A stretch of 64,000 bases of DNA, taken from an uncultured Myxococcales bacterium (GTDB lineage: Bacteria; Myxococcota_A; UBA9042; CAIXZC01). The position numbers and the translations under genes were made by a program. The stretch covers positions 22,678 through 86,677 of the forward strand of contig CAITUV010000064.1 of NCBI GenBank assembly GCA_903895725.1, written 5' to 3'. This document shows positions 50,954-59,552 of this stretch, piece after piece (the stretch's first letter is position 1; each line of letters starts with the position of its first letter). The notes beneath the pieces were generated by a model. That model was given only the letters and a program-made list of their open reading frames with translations. It did no database searches and was not told the origin of the DNA.

Positions 50954-51823
50954 TCAGGTGCGGGCGGAGAGCAGCGAATCCGCCAGCTCCCCCATCTTCC
51001 GGAACGAGACGTTGCCCACGAGCCACTCGAGCTTGGGCCGGGTGGAGCGGAGATTTACGTAGGACTTGAACCGCCGGACGAGCGGCAGTTTCAGGCGAGG
51101 CTGTTCCCTGTCGATCTCCCTGGGATGGATGTAGACGATCGTCGGCAGACCGTGGGCCTGGAGGTGCTGGACACCCCATCGGATCGCGGGCAGAGGAGCG
51201 AGGCGCAGGTAGCCCCCCCCGAAGAGCGGAATCCGCCTGCCGGCGACAGTGACCACCGACAGGGGGATCTCCGCCAGAGGGCCGCTCCCGGTCTCCACCA
51301 CCTGGGGTCCAAGTCTGAACCCTGGCCGGCCCCCGTGGCCGTGCGCCGAGGGGAAGACGCTCGAATCGAAACGGTAGCCCGCTTCCCGGATCACGTCGAG
51401 CGCCCACGGGGCATGACGGTTCGCACCGAACCCGGCGGCCCGAAACCCGTTGACCGGGACACCGACGAGGTCTTCCAGGATCGCCTTGCCGCGGGAGATG
51501 TCGTCCAGGAACGCGGCCCGTCCGACCGTGTGAGGCAGCACGTGTGCATAGCCGTGAGAAGCGATCTCGTGACCGGCCTGGTGGCATCGGCGGAGGAGCT
51601 CGGGGTGGCGCTCGGCCACCCAGCCGAGCCAGAACATCGACGCCCGGACACCGGAGCGCTCGAGCAGCTCGAGCAGGCCCTCCATGCACCGGGACACCCG
51701 GGATTCCAGCCCGTCCCATTGCTGCAGTGTCGGCACACCGGGAGCATCGAGGATGTGGAACCAATCCTCCACGTCCACGGTGAAGCAGCCGGTCGGCCCG
51801 GTTTCTGCGGTCGGCCGGGTCAT
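50954..51823 (-). CDS. Polysaccharide deacetylase, XrtA/exosortase-associated type
   Basis: The 289-residue protein is a NodB-fold deacetylase: TVDVEDWFH carries the catalytic and metal Asp residues, ASHGYAHVLPH the metal His pair, and GFRAAGFGANRHA the next motif. The extra C-terminal part (YIHPREIDREQPRLKL) matches the subfamily linked to exosortase A loci. It presumably removes acetyl groups from exopolysaccharide; no exosortase is in the window. Its ATG overlaps the methyltransferase stop (ATGA), and it is the last gene of a three-gene operon. Confidence 0.9.
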   Translation of the reverse strand: MTRPTAETGPTGCFTVDVEDWFHILDAPGVPTLQQWDGLESRVSRCMEGLLELLERSGVRASMFWLGWVAERHPELLRRCHQAGHEIASHGYAHVLPHTVGRAAFLDDISRGKAILEDLVGVPVNGFRAAGFGANRHAPWALDVIREAGYRFDSSVFPSAHGHGGRPGFRLGPQVVETGSGPLAEIPLSVVTVAGRRIPLFGGGYLRLAPLPAIRWGVQHLQAHGLPTIVYIHPREIDREQPRLKLPLVRRFKSYVNLRSTRPKLEWLVGNVSFRKMGELADSLLSART

Positions 51824-52506
51824 TTCCTGGAATCCTCGTGCCAGGCGGTCACAAAGTAGTCACGCCCGATGCGCTCGATGGCGAAGCCCTCGAAGGGAGA
51901 GGCGTCGAGCAGACGCTGCAGGACCGGACGGGAGTAGAAGAAGAGCGGGCACCGGCGGAGCATGTACCGCACCTTGCGCTGCGGTGCCCAGACGCTCTCC
52001 GCCACGGGGAAGCTCAGGACCGCCTTCTGGCGTACCCGGTCAGCCAGTATCGCAAGGAACTCGGCCGGCCGGTCGATGTAATCCATCACCCCCATGACGA
52101 TGCCGCAATCATATGGGGAGGGAGAATCGAAGGTCATGAAGTCGCCCTGGACCAGTTCGACCCGCTCCATCGAGAACCCGGCTCCCTCCACGCCCCGCTT
52201 CGTCAGAGTGAGCATCTCGGGGCTCAGGTCGAGGGCAACGATCTTCTCCGCTCCCATGGACAGAGCCTTCGCCACGTACCGGCCCGACCCGCACCCTACA
52301 TCCAGGATGGTCTTCCCCGACAGCGGGGCCAGAGCGGAGAACGTCTTCTCATAGCGCAGGAGCATGCTGGCCCGAAGTCGACGGTTCAGCCAGCCGGAGA
52401 CCCCGGCCATCTTCTGGATCCGATAGATCTCGTCGAAGTCGTGAGCATAGTCCTCGAAGAACACGGCTGTCTTGTCTGAAGTCCCTGCCAATTGACTGCC
52501 CTCCAT
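51820..52506 (-). CDS. Class I SAM-dependent methyltransferase
   Basis: The 228-residue protein has motif I ILDVGCGSGRYVAKAL, motif II VALDLSPEML and a post-II LVQGDFMTF. The substrate is unknown; its position between a WecG-like glycosyltransferase and a deacetylase suggests methylation of a sugar or lipid-linked intermediate. It has no signal or membrane helix. The stop overlaps the deacetylase start. Confidence 0.88.
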   Translation of the reverse strand: MEGSQLAGTSDKTAVFFEDYAHDFDEIYRIQKMAGVSGWLNRRLRASMLLRYEKTFSALAPLSGKTILDVGCGSGRYVAKALSMGAEKIVALDLSPEMLTLTKRGVEGAGFSMERVELVQGDFMTFDSPSPYDCGIVMGVMDYIDRPAEFLAILADRVRQKAVLSFPVAESVWAPQRKVRYMLRRCPLFFYSRPVLQRLLDASPFEGFAIERIGRDYFVTAWHEDSRK

Positions 52507-52557
52507 CTCCAGATGTCCGGCCGGCTGGCCGCTCGACCGGTCTGCCGAATGACGGCC

Positions 52558-53304
52558 TCAAGTCTTCCGCAGCAACGCTCTGGCCAGGACGCGCACAGCG
52601 AAAGCCGGGTGAGCCAGAGCGGCCCTTCTCAGCCGCTGCGGCTGAGTCGTCACCCGGTAGACCCACTCGAGCCCCAGGGAGCGCAGGAACAGGGGGGTTC
52701 GGGTCACGGTGCCGGCAATCGTGTCAAACGTGCCCCCCACTCCCTGGCAGACGCCGATCTCGAGACGGGACAAGTGGCGCTGAATCCACCTCTCCTGGCG
52801 CGGGCTTCCGAGTCCCACGAAGAGGAAGTCCGGGCGCACTTCGTTGAGCCGCTCCACGAACGCCTCCATCTCCATCTCATCCAGGAATCCGTTCTGCCGT
52901 CCAATCGGCTTCAGACTCGGGTGGCGCCGGGACAGCTCGGCTGCAGTCCTGGAGCTCACCTCTTCGGTGCCCCCGTACAGGAAGACCGAATAGCCGCGCC
53001 GGGCCGCCAGCCCGCACAGCTCCTGCATGAGGTCGGCCCCAGCGACGCGCTGCGCTTTCACCCCGAGCAGAAGGCGCAGCGCAACGACGATGCCGATTCC
53101 GTCGGGAATGACCAGAAAGGCCCCCTCGAAGAAGCGCCTCATCCCGGGGTCCTTGTCCAGCGCAACGACTTTCTCGGGATTCATGGCCAGAACGGTAAGG
53201 CGTCGGCCTCCAGCTCCAACCGCACGGTCAATGGCTCCGATCGCCCCCGCCATATCGAGGACGTCGACCGGCATTCCCAGCACACTACGACGGGTTCCTT
53301 CCAT
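52558..53304 (-). CDS. WecG/TagA/CpsF-family glycosyltransferase
   Basis: The 248-residue GT26-type enzyme starts at the ATG at 53304 (MEGTRRSVLGMPVDVLDM). Conserved parts are LAMNPEKVVALDKDP, IPDGIGIVVALRLL, GADLMQELC, FLYGGTEEVS and LFVGLGSPRQERWI. Such enzymes add the second sugar (often ManNAc or ManNAcA) to undecaprenyl-linked intermediates at the inner membrane face. It is first in the operon with the methyltransferase and deacetylase; the longer in-frame start at 53403 would run through the promoter. Confidence 0.92.
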   Translation of the reverse strand: MEGTRRSVLGMPVDVLDMAGAIGAIDRAVGAGGRRLTVLAMNPEKVVALDKDPGMRRFFEGAFLVIPDGIGIVVALRLLLGVKAQRVAGADLMQELCGLAARRGYSVFLYGGTEEVSSRTAAELSRRHPSLKPIGRQNGFLDEMEMEAFVERLNEVRPDFLFVGLGSPRQERWIQRHLSRLEIGVCQGVGGTFDTIAGTVTRTPLFLRSLGLEWVYRVTTQPQRLRRAALAHPAFAVRVLARALLRKT

Positions 53305-53374
53305 TTCTCGACTCGCCGGGCATCGCACGCCACCCCGATTCCGCCCGAGCGGCGGAGCCTGGTGCGTGCGGCAG

Positions 53375-53403
53375 GATATCACTGCTCCATGGATACTTGT
53401 CAA
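53375..53403 (-). promoter_or_regulatory. Candidate promoter for the WecG-like operon
   Basis: Minus-strand TTGACA at 53398-53403 with GATATC at 53375-53380 (17-bp spacer), about 70 bp before the start. The rest of the 53305-53600 gap shows no gene. Confidence 0.4.
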
Positions 53404-53600
53404 GAGTGCTCACCCCCGAATTTCCACCCGGTTTGGGGAGACCTCGGATGAGCTTTCGGCCCGCCGGCCCTCGGGTTGCCTGCATCGTAGGCCGGCTGGA
53501 CCGCATCGGCCGTCCGGTTGCCCGCGCCAACGGACCGGACCAGAGATCGGCCTTGTGCGTGGCCTGCCACGAGCGAGCGAACGTATGTGAGCGAGTCGAG

Positions 53601-53642
53601 TGGTGAGGGCGGGAATTGAACCCGCGACCTGGGGTTTATGAG
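53601..53642 (-). other. Truncated 3' half of tRNA with CAT anticodon: element attachment site
   Basis: On the minus strand this reads as the anticodon loop CTCATAA, the 3' anticodon stem ACCCC, a variable AGGTC, the T arm GCGGG-TTCAATT-CCCGC, the acceptor CCTCACC and discriminator A. CCA is not encoded. The 5' half is missing: upstream of the loop there is no GGGGT stem and no GGTGAGG acceptor strand. The fragment is therefore a displaced tRNA 3' end at the left boundary of an integrated element, with the integrase gene 190 bp inside. The rebuilt tRNA should lie at the right end beyond the window. Confidence 0.8.
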
Positions 53643-53766
53643 TCTCTTGAGGGCGCTGGGGGCTGGATGTTGACGGGAGATCCCTAAGTGTGGATTTCTC
53701 CTTGCAATCAGACGAGTTCCGTGTAGCATGGGTGTTGTCGACGGGGTGCTCGTTGTTGACCCCTGA

Positions 53767-53797
53767 CCGCGCGTAAGCCGCGCGTAGACCGCGCGTA
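53767..53797 (+). promoter_or_regulatory. Three CCGCGCGTA direct repeats before the integrase
   Basis: CCGCGCGTA occurs at 53767-53775, 53778-53786 and 53789-53797, an 11-bp period (one helical turn), 31 bp before the integrase ATG. The placement fits integrase/excisionase arm sites or an operator for integrase control. Confidence 0.6.
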
Positions 53798-53828
53798 ACC
53801 GGTCGTCGACATCGAGGAGGTGAGGCCC

Positions 53829-54983
53829 ATGACCACGCTCCGGATCACGAAGAGGAACCTCGACAGTCTCCCCCCCGCCAAACACTCCGGTGGGGATCGG
53901 CACATGGACGCGTTACTCCGGGGCTTCGGGGTGCAGGTGTTCCCGTCCGGCAGGAAAGCCTACTTCGTGGTGTACGTGACGCGTGGGCGCAGGAAGTACA
54001 TGACGTTCGCGTCCTACCCTCCCACCCCGCCGGAAGATGCCCGGCGGCAGGCCATGGACCTCCTGAACGGAGTCTCCAAGGGGGAAGATCCCGTGGAGGA
54101 GCGGGAGAGGGATGCCAGGGCGCTGAGGTTCTCCGACTGGGCGGACACCTACATGACGGAAGTGTCACGCCGGAAGCGGGAGACCCGCAAGGACAAGGCG
54201 TTCCTGAAGCTGGCTGCCCAGCGGTGGAACGGGAAGTATCTGGACGAGCTGACCGCGGAGGACGTCCGACGGGTCTTCGAGTCGATCACGGCCAAGGGGA
54301 CTCCGATCCATGCCAACCGCTGGCTCGGGTCCATCCGGGCTTGTCTGCAGGCCGCCTGGCGGGAGGACAAGATCGAGACCAACCCGGCGATGAAGGTGAA
54401 GCCGAACCCGGAGAACCCACCGAGGGACCGTGTCCTCTCCGACGAAGAGCTTACCCGGGTGCTCGTTGCCGTCGATGCGCTGGAGGATCCCTACGTACGG
54501 TGTGCGTTCGCTCTGCTCATCGAGACGGGGGCCCGGCTCTCCGAGGTGCTGCGGGCCGAGTGGTCCCACTTCGACCTGGACGAGGGGTTGTGGCGAATGC
54601 CCCGGACCAAGGCGGGCAAGGTCCAGTTCCTCCCCCTGGCAGCCTCGACCATCGCCGTACTCAAGGGGCTTCCCCGCAAGGGCAAGTACGTCGTTGCCGG
54701 ACGGGATCCCCTTCGCCCGCGCACCGACCTCAAGCGCCCCTGGGAGCAGGTCCAGGCCGCGGCCCAGATCCCCGACGTGCACATCCACGACATCCGCAGG
54801 ACCTTCGGGCTCCACATCGCGCGACGGGCAGGCCTCCATGTGGCATCCAAGCTCCTTCGCCACTCCGACATCAGCGTGACCTGCCGCGTCTACGCCCCCC
54901 TCGGGATCGAGGAGTTGAGGAAGGCAATGGATGCCCGCGGCGCCGACATCGTGCCTCTGCGGAGGAAAGGAGGGGGGGAATGA
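53829..54983 (+). CDS. int: Tyrosine recombinase (phage-type integrase)
   Basis: The 384-residue integrase has an N-terminal arm-binding/DUF4102-like part (about 1-95), a SAM-like core-binding domain (about 100-190) and a catalytic domain (about 200-365). The catalytic residues are visible: R236 in ETGARLSEV, H320 and R323 in HDIRRTFG, H345 in LRHSDIS and the nucleophile Y355 in CRVYAPL. A Lys in KAGKVQFLPL is the likely beta-hairpin Lys. The ATG at 53829 has GGAGG 8 nt upstream. It lies next to the tRNA-derived attachment site and reads into the element. Its stop is fused to the next gene's start (ATGA). Confidence 0.95.
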   Translation: MTTLRITKRNLDSLPPAKHSGGDRHMDALLRGFGVQVFPSGRKAYFVVYVTRGRRKYMTFASYPPTPPEDARRQAMDLLNGVSKGEDPVEERERDARALRFSDWADTYMTEVSRRKRETRKDKAFLKLAAQRWNGKYLDELTAEDVRRVFESITAKGTPIHANRWLGSIRACLQAAWREDKIETNPAMKVKPNPENPPRDRVLSDEELTRVLVAVDALEDPYVRCAFALLIETGARLSEVLRAEWSHFDLDEGLWRMPRTKAGKVQFLPLAASTIAVLKGLPRKGKYVVAGRDPLRPRTDLKRPWEQVQAAAQIPDVHIHDIRRTFGLHIARRAGLHVASKLLRHSDISVTCRVYAPLGIEELRKAMDARGADIVPLRRKGGGE

Positions 54984-55873
54984 GCGGGGATTCGCCACAG
55001 GACAAAGAGTGCTCAGCGAAGCCCAAGCATGGCCGGCTTCGCCGGGGCTTCGCATGGTACACCCGCCACCAGGCGAGGTGCGCCTTCTGGGAGGCGTTGC
55101 GCTTGGTGCGGCCGTGCTGCATTCTGGATCTGCAGCGCACCGTCTTCCCAGCATACAGTGAGTCGGCCGTGCGTCCGGCCCCCCTGAAGTGGGATCCCGT
55201 CGACGGCTGGATCAGCAAGGACCGTTGGCTGTTTCGGAACGAAGAGCAGATCTCCGACTCGGCTGTGTTGTTGGCGATGGGGGCATGGCAGTCAAGGTGG
55301 AACCTGTCCTACAAATGGCTCATACCCTACATAGACCTCGCCCTCTGTGGTTTGTGCTTCGGGGAGGGCTGGATGGATTCGGATCCAGAGCCCTGCTCTC
55401 AAAGCGCTCCGGTGGCGCAAGGATCGCAGGAAGACCTCGACGTGCGAAGAGACGAATTGGAGCTGGTGAAGGCTCTGGATGCCCGTCTCAGGAGTCGGCA
55501 CAGGGAAACCGCCCCAGATGAGGCCCGGTTCGACTTCCAGGACTGGTGGTACTTGCCTGCGGGCGAGCCGTGGTCGGAGGCACTGGAGCGAATCACGGGG
55601 CGATTTGAGAAGGCTCTTCAGGCCTACGCAGCGCGTGTCGAGAGATGCTACATGACCTCTTGCCGCGGGGATCTGGAGGTTCAGAAGCACCACCCTAGAC
55701 ACTTCATCTACCTCGTGCAGCACCTAGTCCCGGACGGGTACGGACGCACGACGCCCCAGGCCGGGACGACGGGGGCTGAACGGACCCAGGTCTATCGCTG
55801 CCGCTCCAAGACGCTCGGCCCGTTTCTTGGACTCACTCCCGATGCAGCGTCACGGAGCAGAGTCAAAGGCTGA
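54980..55873 (+). CDS. Hypothetical protein coupled to the integrase
   Basis: The 297-residue protein begins at the ATG at 54980, which overlaps the integrase stop. It is rich in Trp, Cys and Arg (FAWYTRHQARCAFWEALR, FDFQDWWYLPAGEPWSEAL) and ends in a basic region. I recognise no domain and no signal peptide. The coupling suggests a role in excision, integration or element control. Codon choice looks less GC3-biased than in the chromosomal genes. Confidence 0.65.
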   Translation: MSGDSPQDKECSAKPKHGRLRRGFAWYTRHQARCAFWEALRLVRPCCILDLQRTVFPAYSESAVRPAPLKWDPVDGWISKDRWLFRNEEQISDSAVLLAMGAWQSRWNLSYKWLIPYIDLALCGLCFGEGWMDSDPEPCSQSAPVAQGSQEDLDVRRDELELVKALDARLRSRHRETAPDEARFDFQDWWYLPAGEPWSEALERITGRFEKALQAYAARVERCYMTSCRGDLEVQKHHPRHFIYLVQHLVPDGYGRTTPQAGTTGAERTQVYRCRSKTLGPFLGLTPDAASRSRVKG

Positions 55874-55999
55874 CGGTGCTCGGCGACAAGATGATGCGCG
55901 CATAACTCCCTGAGTTGTACGCGTTTCGCCTGAGGGATCCCCTACCTACCCTCCTCTGTGGGCGGTCAACAGTCCAACCGACCGCTGGGAGGTGACTCG

Positions 56000-56242
56000 A
56001 TGTCGACTGAAACGATCACGCTTACGGGGCCGGAGACGGCCAAGTTGCTCAAGGTCCGGAACCAGACATTGCGGGCCTGGCGTACCAAGGGCTGCGGTCC
56101 CGCCTACGTCCGGCTCGGTGGTCCCCGCGGCAGGGTCCGGTACGTCCTTCAAGACGTACAGGCGTTCCTGGCCGCCCGGACGCACGCATCCACCAGTTCC
56201 GAAACGGCCGTTCCCCCGAAGACCGAAGGAGGGCGGCCATGA
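56000..56242 (+). CDS. AlpA/excisionase-like MerR-type HTH protein
   Basis: The 80-residue protein is a compact winged HTH of the HTH_17 type: LTGPETAKLLKVRNQTLRAW, then VRYVLQDVQAFLAAR, with the family's W and final helix. Such proteins act as excisionases or activators of mobile elements. The ATG at 56000 follows GGGAGGTG. Its stop overlaps the start of the next gene (ATGA), starting a compact operon. The 126 bp upstream holds no other gene. Confidence 0.82.
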   Translation: MSTETITLTGPETAKLLKVRNQTLRAWRTKGCGPAYVRLGGPRGRVRYVLQDVQAFLAARTHASTSSETAVPPKTEGGRP

Positions 56243-56637
56243 GAACACAGGATCGCTGGCCGCCGGAAATCGCCAGGGCTCGACATGAGGCATGGTCGAG
56301 TCGGAAGATCCTCCGGGTGGTCAGGGCCTTCTGCGTGGAGTGCATGGGCGGGGCGGCCCACGAGATCGCCAGGTGCACGTCTCGACACTGCCCGTTGTTC
56401 CCCTTCCGCAGTGCGGATTCAGTTCGGCAGGGGTTCGATGCTGCTGCGGACGCCCTGGAGAAGGAAGGCCTCCCCGAATTGGCCGCTAGAAGCCGCGAAC
56501 TGCGGGCGGCCAACATGCAGGCATGGACTGACCGGAAATCGTCGATTCTAGCCACCGATTCGCGGGACTCCTTCGCCGACGACACTGACGCTCCAGACGA
56601 CGATCCCCCGGATGGCGCCCCGGTGGACGGGCGGTAG
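56239..56637 (+). CDS. Small zinc-finger-like phage/element protein
   Basis: The 132-residue protein has a four-Cys motif FCVECMGG-x(6)-CTSRHCPLFPFR near residues 32-57, typical of small phage and plasmid zinc-binding proteins of unknown role. A helical region follows and the tail is Asp/Pro-rich and disordered. It is translationally coupled to the AlpA-like gene. Confidence 0.72.
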   Translation: MRTQDRWPPEIARARHEAWSSRKILRVVRAFCVECMGGAAHEIARCTSRHCPLFPFRSADSVRQGFDAAADALEKEGLPELAARSRELRAANMQAWTDRKSSILATDSRDSFADDTDAPDDDPPDGAPVDGR

Positions 56638-56655
56638 ACGGACGGGAGATCCGCC

Positions 56656-58854
56656 ATGGACCGTCCCGACAGAGACTTCGCCATGCCACACGGCCCGTCT
56701 CCGCTCCCAGAGCCCCGCCTGGCGAGGCCCGGCCTGTGTCATGTGGCGGCGTTCGCCTACTCGGCCGGAGCCGCGGATCCAGGACACGCAGCGGAGATCA
56801 AGTACGGGCCAGCCTACATGCACGGGAACGGAGTGCGGTTCTGGATCGCACCCAACAACGACAGGACATGGGAACTGGTCAGGCAAGTCCTCCCCGTGCC
56901 TCTGCCCGACCGCGAATCCGACTCCAACTGGGTCTACTCTTCTGCCCCGTGGGGCGAATCCTACATCGCCCGAGGCTCGTCCTCCGCCACTGGACGGTCC
57001 AAGAGCAAGGGGACCCGTTGCCTTGGACGTCTCAACCGTCGTTGGAAGGGTCACATTGTCGAGTTCCAGGTCCATAGGACGGCCGACGGCATCTTCCTCT
57101 CCATCCGGGGGACGGACCTGGGAAACGTCGACAGGGTTCGCCAACTGTTCGCAATGGTTCTTGGACTGCCTCCGGGAGAGGTCGAGTTCCGTTCGGCGGA
57201 ATGGTACGTCGTACTGTCTCCCCGCGATGCGGACAAGGTTCCCCCCCTGTACAACGCTGGTCCCCCCTTCCAAGGGAAGGGCCGCCACGCCAGAAAGCGG
57301 TACCTGCTTCGACACGTCCTCACGGGGGTCCCCCTGAACCGATCGGCTCGAACCGATGTCGAGATCGTCCTGTACACCATCGTCCCCGGGGCCACCATGC
57401 AATACCGCCTGGAGGTGCGGATCCACGGACGCTCCAGGACTCGACGGCTGTTCACCCTGGAGGAGAGCTGTCGGGTCCTGGTCCCAATTCTCTCCGACAT
57501 CGTCTCCAGGGCCGGAGTGACACCGCTTCGCAAGCCAAAGGCTTGGTGCCCCATACTGCCGGAGGACTCCCTCGACGACATGGAATTCGACGCGTTTCTC
57601 CAGCTGGTTCCCAGAGTGCTGAAGAGAGCCCGCAAACCCCCCGAAACCGAATTACACACCCCCCACTTGCTCGAAATAGCATCTCCCCCAGCAACCATGC
57701 GGGTTTCCTCGTCTTACGCCCATATTAGTCCAGCCTCTCCCGGTCCATCCCCGTCCGCTCCCCCGTCGGTTCCGGGTGCCCGCTCCCCCCTCCACCTCGG
57801 GGGGAGCGCCCTGGTCGATCCCTTCTCTCTCCAGGTCCCGTCCCAGTCGGATCCAGACACCCTCAAGGGACCTGTCCTCTCCTTACCGAACTCTCCAGGG
57901 AGCCACCCGACGTCTCCGAACCGGTCTCCCAAGGAGAGTCCCATACTCGATGGGACGGTGGCCGCCCTGGTATCGGACATCCGGGATCTCCCCATCCGCG
58001 GGACTCTCATCGAATTGAGTCTCCCGGGGGAGCATCTCCACCTCCCCGTTGCCGACCGGCTCCGTTCCCTATGGGGATCCCGGGTCTTCTCCTCTTCCCT
58101 CATCTTTGATGAGAGCGCCCCCCCCGATGGCTCCTCCCCGGTTCATTCTCGGTTCACCTCTTCGGACTTCCCGGATCTCCGGGAGGGAGACCTCCTCGTG
58201 GTCCGGATCCCTGACTCGCTCGGGACACAAGTCCGTGACTGGTACCGTCTCCACGAACCGGACCATGGGATCTGCAGGGAGAAGGACAGGTCACCCAAGC
58301 TGCTATCCGCGGCCGTCTGTCCGATCCTGCGTCGCCTCCGGGAACTGGCCCTGGCAACCGGGTGTACCGTCCTGGTTCTGTCCACCGATGCCAGGACCCG
58401 GATCCTCACTGCTCCCCCCAACAAGCATGAGCGTCTCAGCGACGCCTGCATCAGGTCCAGCCTCGGGTGGGCAGGGGAGTACTACGCGAACGTTCGATAC
58501 CTTCTGGACGTTCGTACCGGCGATGTCTCCAGACTCCTCGTCCTCAAGGACCAGGTGGACGGTCTCCCCCCAGGTAGGATCCTCTGGGAACGTCCCCCTT
58601 CTCCCCAGGATTCGGTCCCTCCCGATTCTCAGGACTCCACCATCCCCTCCCCGGTGGACTCCCCCACCATCCCCTCGTCTTCGGCTCCTGTGGAATCCGT
58701 CCAGGGATGCCCCACCGAGGAGTCCTCCCCGATCCTGAATCCGCTCCATGGACGGGTACGGTCCCCACCAGGACCGGATAGCAGCCTGAATCACGTGAGG
58801 TCACGAGAACCCGACCGGGACAGGAATCATGAGCCCGGTCCTAACAGGAGGTAG
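56656..58854 (+). CDS. Large element protein, possible replication protein with degenerate RecA-like domain
   Basis: The 732-residue protein starts at 56656 behind GGGAG. The N-terminal region (about 40-310) is a mixed alpha/beta domain (HIVEFQVHRTADGIFLSIRG, YVVLSPRDADKVPPLYNA) followed by a basic stretch. A Pro/Ser-rich linker spans about 340-430. The third region (about 435-655) has the strand order of a RecA/DnaB-type ATPase: GDLLVVRIPDSL in a Walker-B-like place, LATGCTVLVLSTDA next, and VRYLLDVRTGDVSRLLVLKD near the end. I find no Walker A P-loop. The tail is disordered. A replication initiator or helicase relative is inferred from layout only. Confidence 0.6.
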   Translation: MDRPDRDFAMPHGPSPLPEPRLARPGLCHVAAFAYSAGAADPGHAAEIKYGPAYMHGNGVRFWIAPNNDRTWELVRQVLPVPLPDRESDSNWVYSSAPWGESYIARGSSSATGRSKSKGTRCLGRLNRRWKGHIVEFQVHRTADGIFLSIRGTDLGNVDRVRQLFAMVLGLPPGEVEFRSAEWYVVLSPRDADKVPPLYNAGPPFQGKGRHARKRYLLRHVLTGVPLNRSARTDVEIVLYTIVPGATMQYRLEVRIHGRSRTRRLFTLEESCRVLVPILSDIVSRAGVTPLRKPKAWCPILPEDSLDDMEFDAFLQLVPRVLKRARKPPETELHTPHLLEIASPPATMRVSSSYAHISPASPGPSPSAPPSVPGARSPLHLGGSALVDPFSLQVPSQSDPDTLKGPVLSLPNSPGSHPTSPNRSPKESPILDGTVAALVSDIRDLPIRGTLIELSLPGEHLHLPVADRLRSLWGSRVFSSSLIFDESAPPDGSSPVHSRFTSSDFPDLREGDLLVVRIPDSLGTQVRDWYRLHEPDHGICREKDRSPKLLSAAVCPILRRLRELALATGCTVLVLSTDARTRILTAPPNKHERLSDACIRSSLGWAGEYYANVRYLLDVRTGDVSRLLVLKDQVDGLPPGRILWERPPSPQDSVPPDSQDSTIPSPVDSPTIPSSSAPVESVQGCPTEESSPILNPLHGRVRSPPGPDSSLNHVRSREPDRDRNHEPGPNRR

Positions 58855-58859
58855 ACGCA

Positions 58860-59132
58860 ATGACGAGTATTGACCCAAACGAGCTGTGGTCGACCGAGCA
58901 AGTGGCCAGGTGGCTGGGGGTGATGCCCGCCACCCTCCGGAAACTCCGACTGGAAGGTCGTGGACCGAAGTTCTTCCAGGCCGTCAAGAAGGGCACGGTT
59001 CGATACCGAGCCGGGGATGTCCTGGCCTGGATCAACCTGAACCTGCACAGAAGCTCGATGGAGGTGGTGTCCCGCCTGGTGAAGCCCGTGGTGGAATCCG
59101 ACAAGAAGACCAACGAGGAGGGAGCACGATGA
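58860..59132 (+). CDS. Second AlpA/excisionase-like HTH protein
   Basis: The 90-residue protein has ELWSTEQVARWLGVMPATLR and VRYRAGDVLAWINLN, the HTH_17 pattern. It starts just after the replication-like gene with AGGAGG upstream, and its stop overlaps the start of the IS66-Orf2-like gene (ATGA). Two such regulators in one element suggest separate jobs, for example excision and transcription control. Confidence 0.8.
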   Translation: MTSIDPNELWSTEQVARWLGVMPATLRKLRLEGRGPKFFQAVKKGTVRYRAGDVLAWINLNLHRSSMEVVSRLVKPVVESDKKTNEEGAR

Positions 59133-59551
59133 AGACGACCAACGCACATGACCTGAGCACCGTGGAGGCCGGTCACCCGATCCACCTCCCGGGCTACCAG
59201 GGGCAGGGTGGGTACGGTGCCTTCCAGGCGGACGTCCCCGGGGAGTACTCCGGTACGGCCCGTGGGGGCTGCTACGTCCTGAAGCACCCGATGGACATGC
59301 GGAAAGGGATCGAGGCCCTCCTGAAGTTCCTGAGGGCCCGTCTCCGGTGGGATCCTCCCCCGGGTCGGTACCTCTTCATGTCCAAGTCCAGGACCATGGC
59401 CAGGATCCTGTACTGGGACGACGACAAGTGGGAACTCCGGATCATCAAGCTCAACCGGGGAAGGTTCGGGGATTTCCCTCGTGGACGGAAGGAGCTGCTG
59501 GTCCCCGTGAGTCCCGCACAGTTCGAGGAGTTCCTCAAGGTGGAGGACTGA
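59129..59551 (+). CDS. Solo IS66 Orf2 (TnpB)-like protein
   Basis: The 140-residue protein carries the IS66 Orf2 signatures in order: HPMDMRKGIEALLKFLRA (54-71), YLFMSKSRTMARILYWDDD (81-99) and KLNRGRFGDFP (107-117). In IS66 elements this small protein accompanies the DDE transposase TnpC and is needed for transposition by an unknown mechanism. Here there is no TnpC, no TnpA and no IS ends nearby; instead it is coupled by ATGA to an AlpA-like regulator and has an extra 50-residue N-terminus. It looks like a co-opted element gene rather than an IS remnant. Confidence 0.82.
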   Translation: MKTTNAHDLSTVEAGHPIHLPGYQGQGGYGAFQADVPGEYSGTARGGCYVLKHPMDMRKGIEALLKFLRARLRWDPPPGRYLFMSKSRTMARILYWDDDKWELRIIKLNRGRFGDFPRGRKELLVPVSPAQFEEFLKVED

Positions 59552-59552
59552 C

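Noticed and set aside
47819..51859. A 1346-residue plus-strand frame across several minus-strand genes
   Set aside because: It crosses four well-supported genes with known motifs on the other strand; a GC-rich shadow.
53601..53642. A complete, functional tRNA gene
   Set aside because: The 5' acceptor strand, D arm and 5' anticodon stem are absent; only the 3' half is present.
59129..59551. An intact IS66 insertion sequence
   Set aside because: Only the Orf2-like gene is seen; TnpA, TnpC and terminal inverted repeats were not found around it.
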